Assembly: GCA_029210905.1 (NCBI GenBank)
Contig: JARGGF010000140.1
Coordinates: forward strand, 1-8,426
Source of the DNA: Bacteroidales bacterium
GTDB lineage: Bacteria; Bacteroidota; Bacteroidia; Bacteroidales; NBLH01
Direction of reading: 5' to 3'
DNA: 8,426 nt
Shown: piece by piece, positions 5,914-8,426 of the stretch
Position numbering within the stretch: position 1 is the stretch's first letter
Layout: each line of letters opens with the position of its first letter
Made by a program: the position numbers and the translations under genes
The notes under the pieces: model-generated
What the model was told of the DNA's origin: nothing
Seen by the model: the letters and a program-made list of their open reading frames with translations, nothing else
Database searches by the model: none

Positions 5914-8073
5914 TTAGGGAATTATTTCAAATTCCAATTTTGCCTGAATATTATCCGAAGCTTTACCCACAAGTATTTCAAATTTTCCGGGTTCTATTTT
6001 CCAAGTGTTTGAATTTATATCCCAAAAAGCAAAATCTCTGTCTGCAAGTGTAAAGTAGACTGTTTGTTTTTCTCCCGCAGCCAGTTTTATTTTTTTGAAA
6101 TCTTTTAGCTCTTTCAATGGCCTTACAACTGACGATTCAATGTCTCTGACATATACCTGGACAATTTCCATTCCTTCCACAGTACCTGTGTTTTGAATAT
6201 CAATTTTTAAATTCAGCGGCTGATTTGTCTGAATTGATTTTGCTGAAATTTGCAGATTTGTGTATTCAAAATTTGTATAGGATAAGCCATGGCCAAAGGC
6301 ATAAAGTGGTTCTATTTTTTTGCTTTCGTACCATCTGTAACCCACCATAACACCTTCATCGTATACAATATCATTAACAGGGTGGGCAATTTCCATATCC
6401 GGTTCCCATCCAACATATAATTCTTCTCCCTCTGGTATGTAAGGATAACCAGGTGAATCACTAAACGATTTCTCAATGGTAATGGGTAATTTTCCTGATG
6501 GGTTGGTAATTCCGGCAATAATTTCTGCTAAGGCTTTAAAACCAACCTGCCCCGGATACCAACTATAAATCAACCCTGCCGCTTTATCATTCCAGGCAGT
6601 CATGTTCATTCCACTACCTGAACTTACTACCACAATAGTATTTTTATTAGTTGAAGTGATTCTTTCAACGGCCTGATTTACAGAATCGGGGAAGTCAAAA
6701 GATTTGTCGTTCCCTTCAGAATCAAAAGTTCCAATACTTAGTATTACATGGCTTGCCTTTTTAATCTGCTCATCTGATGGTTTTTCTACATAAGTAATAT
6801 TATCTCCATATACATTTTTTAAAGCGGCAAGCATAGTAACATCGTCATATCCAATTACTTCGGCTGAACCACCCCCGCGTGGGATTTCGTTTACATATCT
6901 TCCTGTAAGTAAGATTTTGGCTGCTTTCACAGGATCAATTGGCAATAAACCATTATTTTTTAAAAGTACCATACTTTCGCGGGCAGTGTTAAGTGCTACC
7001 CCTATATGCTGATCAAATTTTTCAAAATAACTTGAATCTTTAACCGGCCTTTCCAATAATCCCATTGAAATTTCAGTGGTAAGTATATTTAACACCATTC
7101 TATCAATGTCCTGTTCAGTGACCTTACCTTCTTCAATTAAAGGTTTTGCCATGTTCCGTAAATAGAATTCTTCTTTTCTTGTGTTTTCAGGCATCCAATC
7201 CTGTGGTTCGCCTGGCATGTCTAAATCCAGGCCTGATTTAATCACTTTTTCAGCATCCCAGACCGACCACCAGTCGCTCATTACCAACCACTTAAAACCA
7301 AGATCGTTGCGTAAAAGCCCGGTTATCACTTCTTTACTCTGACCAGCATATTCTCCATTTACCATATTGTAAGAGGTCATTACTGCCATAGCACCTGCAT
7401 TTATACCAGCTTCAAATGCAGGCAAGTAAATTTCATGCAAAGTTCTTTTATCAACTACTGAGTTAGAGGTTCTCCTTCTGTAATCTGTATTATTAGTGAT
7501 AAAGTGTTTTAACGTTGAAATAGTACCGGTGCTTTGCATGCCTACCACATAGTTTTCAATCATCCGTGCGGCCAAATATGGGTCTTCGCCAAAATACTCA
7601 AAATTTCGTCCGTTTTGAGAAATTCTGTAAATGTTCATCCCAGGACCTAATAAAACTGCAATTTCTCCGGCACGGCATTCCTCTCCAATAGATTTTGCGT
7701 ATTCTTTTGCCAAACCCGGGTTCCAGGTACTACTTAATGCTAAAGGACAAGGAAAAGCAACTGATTTTTCAAGTTGATCATCCAAATTTGCTCTGATGTG
7801 CACCCCCTGAGTTGCATCGGAAAAATACAGTGAGGGGATGTTGAATTTCTCAAACCCCTTGGTAAAGAACATATTGTATCCACCAATCATCGAAATTTTC
7901 TCTTCCAGATTCATTTGTGCAATAATTCCTTCGGCAGTTTTCCGCGCATCTTCATATGCAATGGGAGGCTTGAAAGCTTCAAATTTTTCTTCAGATTTGA
8001 ATTCGCCACTTTCAATATCTTTACACGAATTAACAGTCATAAATATTAATAATAAAATGATTAGATTTTTCAT
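5914..8073 (-). CDS. Glycoside hydrolase family 3 beta-glucosidase-type lipoprotein
   Basis: A 719-residue GH3 enzyme, retaining exo-acting on beta-linked glucosides or xylosides. Order: lipoprotein signal (1-17), GH3 N-terminal barrel (about 55-335), GH3 C-terminal alpha/beta domain (about 365-595), and a fibronectin III-like domain (about 618-715, IDIQNTGTVEGMEIVQVYV). The catalytic nucleophile is Asp267 in VMSDWWS; the probable acid/base is Glu453 in DSEGNDKSFDFP. Substrate-pocket motifs NGRNFEYFGEDP (154-165) and TLKHF (187-191) and the C-terminal AFGHGLSYT (592-600) are intact. Length is normal for three-domain GH3 enzymes. The ATG at 8073 is chosen because it opens the signal peptide. 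The gene starts 8 bases after the GH31-like stop, so the two are co-transcribed. Cellobiose, xyloglucan, laminarin or xylan fragments are all possible substrates. Family certain; linkage specificity not. Confidence 0.95.
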   Translation of the reverse strand: MKNLIILLLIFMTVNSCKDIESGEFKSEEKFEAFKPPIAYEDARKTAEGIIAQMNLEEKISMIGGYNMFFTKGFEKFNIPSLYFSDATQGVHIRANLDDQLEKSVAFPCPLALSSTWNPGLAKEYAKSIGEECRAGEIAVLLGPGMNIYRISQNGRNFEYFGEDPYLAARMIENYVVGMQSTGTISTLKHFITNNTDYRRRTSNSVVDKRTLHEIYLPAFEAGINAGAMAVMTSYNMVNGEYAGQSKEVITGLLRNDLGFKWLVMSDWWSVWDAEKVIKSGLDLDMPGEPQDWMPENTRKEEFYLRNMAKPLIEEGKVTEQDIDRMVLNILTTEISMGLLERPVKDSSYFEKFDQHIGVALNTARESMVLLKNNGLLPIDPVKAAKILLTGRYVNEIPRGGGSAEVIGYDDVTMLAALKNVYGDNITYVEKPSDEQIKKASHVILSIGTFDSEGNDKSFDFPDSVNQAVERITSTNKNTIVVVSSGSGMNMTAWNDKAAGLIYSWYPGQVGFKALAEIIAGITNPSGKLPITIEKSFSDSPGYPYIPEGEELYVGWEPDMEIAHPVNDIVYDEGVMVGYRWYESKKIEPLYAFGHGLSYTNFEYTNLQISAKSIQTNQPLNLKIDIQNTGTVEGMEIVQVYVRDIESSVVRPLKELKDFKKIKLAAGEKQTVYFTLADRDFAFWDINSNTWKIEPGKFEILVGKASDNIQAKLEFEIIP
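8023..8073 (-). other. Lipoprotein signal peptide with surface-export-like tail (GH3 gene)
   Basis: Residues 1-17 are a short positive start (MKN), a hydrophobic core (LIILLLIFM) and the lipobox V-N-S-C with the lipidated Cys17. The residues after Cys are K-D-I-E, and the region stays acidic (ESGEFKSEEKFE). In Bacteroidota, a Lys followed by acidic residues directly after the lipidated Cys has been described as a lipoprotein surface-export signal, so outer-membrane anchoring, possibly on the cell surface, is predicted. Asn at -2 is slightly unusual for a lipobox. Confidence 0.75.
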
Positions 8074-8081
8074 ACGTTTAT

Positions 8082-8426
8082 TTAAATTGTTACTATTTTT
8101 GGATTCTTAATTTGAATTTTCAAAGTACTTTCTGTAGGCATCTGAACAAAAATATAAGTTTTTTTGAATTTCTTATCAATATAATAGCCCGAGTTTAACT
8201 TTCGGAGCTCCGATAAGGTTTTGCAAACTTTAAGTTCATTTTGATTAATGGATATCGATTCCACTTGATTAACTAAGTTCAATTCAATTTTCCATAATCT
8301 GTTAATAATTTTACCAACATAATCTCCTTCCATAGCATTGATGGTAATCTTGACATCTTCTCCATCAAACTCATTGCTTATCAATGTTCTGGAATACATC
8401 TCTTTAATATAATCATTTGTTTTACC
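8082..8426 (-). CDS. C-terminal end of a probable GH31 family glycosidase (truncated by window edge)
   Basis: The frame is open to the right edge, and 114 residues are visible ending at TAA 8084-8082. The methionine at 8399 is internal: the preceding codons give GKTNDYIKE. Visible sequence fits the C-terminal beta domain (DUF5110-type) of GH31 alpha-glucosidases and alpha-xylosidases, which usually carry DDGK-S/T-x-x-Y-x-x-G-x-x-S/L and then alternating strands. Here GKTNDYIKEMYSRTL is followed by VKITINAMEGDYVGKIINR and LWKIELNLVN, the last resembling the usual strand, G-x-Y-x-G and R pattern. The catalytic domain lies outside the window, so activity and subfamily cannot be read. Its stop lies 8 bases before the GH3 start. 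Alternative: another beta-sandwich-ended glycosidase, though the GKTxDY block argues for GH31. Confidence 0.68.
   Translation of the reverse strand, partial: GKTNDYIKEMYSRTLISNEFDGEDVKITINAMEGDYVGKIINRLWKIELNLVNQVESISINQNELKVCKTLSELRKLNSGYYIDKKFKKTYIFVQMPTESTLKIQIKNPKIVTI

Noticed and set aside
8082..8399. A stand-alone 105-residue hypothetical protein starting at 8399
   Set aside because: The frame continues upstream to the window edge with the GKTNDY block typical of a GH31 C-terminal domain, so the methionine is internal.

Overview
The window looks like a chromosomal segment of a member of the Bacteroidota, most likely a marine or environmental Bacteroidales/Marinilabiliales-type organism. 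The pointers are AT-rich coding DNA with A-rich leaders and no clear Shine-Dalgarno sequences, a GH31-GH3 glycoside hydrolase pair, a GH3 lipoprotein with a Bacteroidota-type lipobox and charged export tail, and an intergenic region packed with short GC-rich palindromes. This placement is inferred from sequence character and recalled families, not from a search.

Left part, + strand (1-5269). The C-terminal part of a GNAT acetyltransferase runs in from the left edge and is followed by a strong hairpin with a T-tract (419-468). Eight bases later begins a compact four-gene operon: a sodium:solute symporter (477-1919), an M20-family amidohydrolase/deacylase (1906-3048, overlapping by 14 nt), an alanine racemase-like PLP enzyme (3041-4192, overlapping by 8 nt) and an ornithine racemase-like PLP enzyme (4199-5269, 6-nt gap). 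Read together, they suggest Na+-driven uptake of an amino-acid derivative, removal of its acyl group, and inversion of the alpha carbon by one of two fold-type III racemases. The actual substrate cannot be read from the sequence.

Middle part (5270-5913). This is a 644-base convergent intergenic region without a convincing gene. It holds a REP/BIME-like cluster built on a CTGAG-(5-6 nt)-CGAAG core in both orientations (5284-5442), a GC-rich terminator-like hairpin (5486-5514), alternative hairpins on CCCGA/TCGGG arms (5542-5578), and an array of small hairpins, two with GAA triloops (5590-5770). Nothing is recognisable in the last 140 bases.

Right part, - strand (8426-5914). The C-terminal end of a probable GH31 family glycosidase enters from the right edge and is followed after 8 bases by a complete GH3 beta-glucosidase-type lipoprotein (719 aa). 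The pair is typical of a polysaccharide utilisation locus. It would let the cell trim alpha-linked side groups and then beta-linked glucose (or xylose) from oligosaccharides at the cell envelope; xyloglucan is one possible substrate, by analogy with known loci.

The least explained pieces are the transporter-deacylase-double racemase operon, whose alanine racemase departs from usual active-site motifs, and the mosaic of palindromic repeats separating the two operons.
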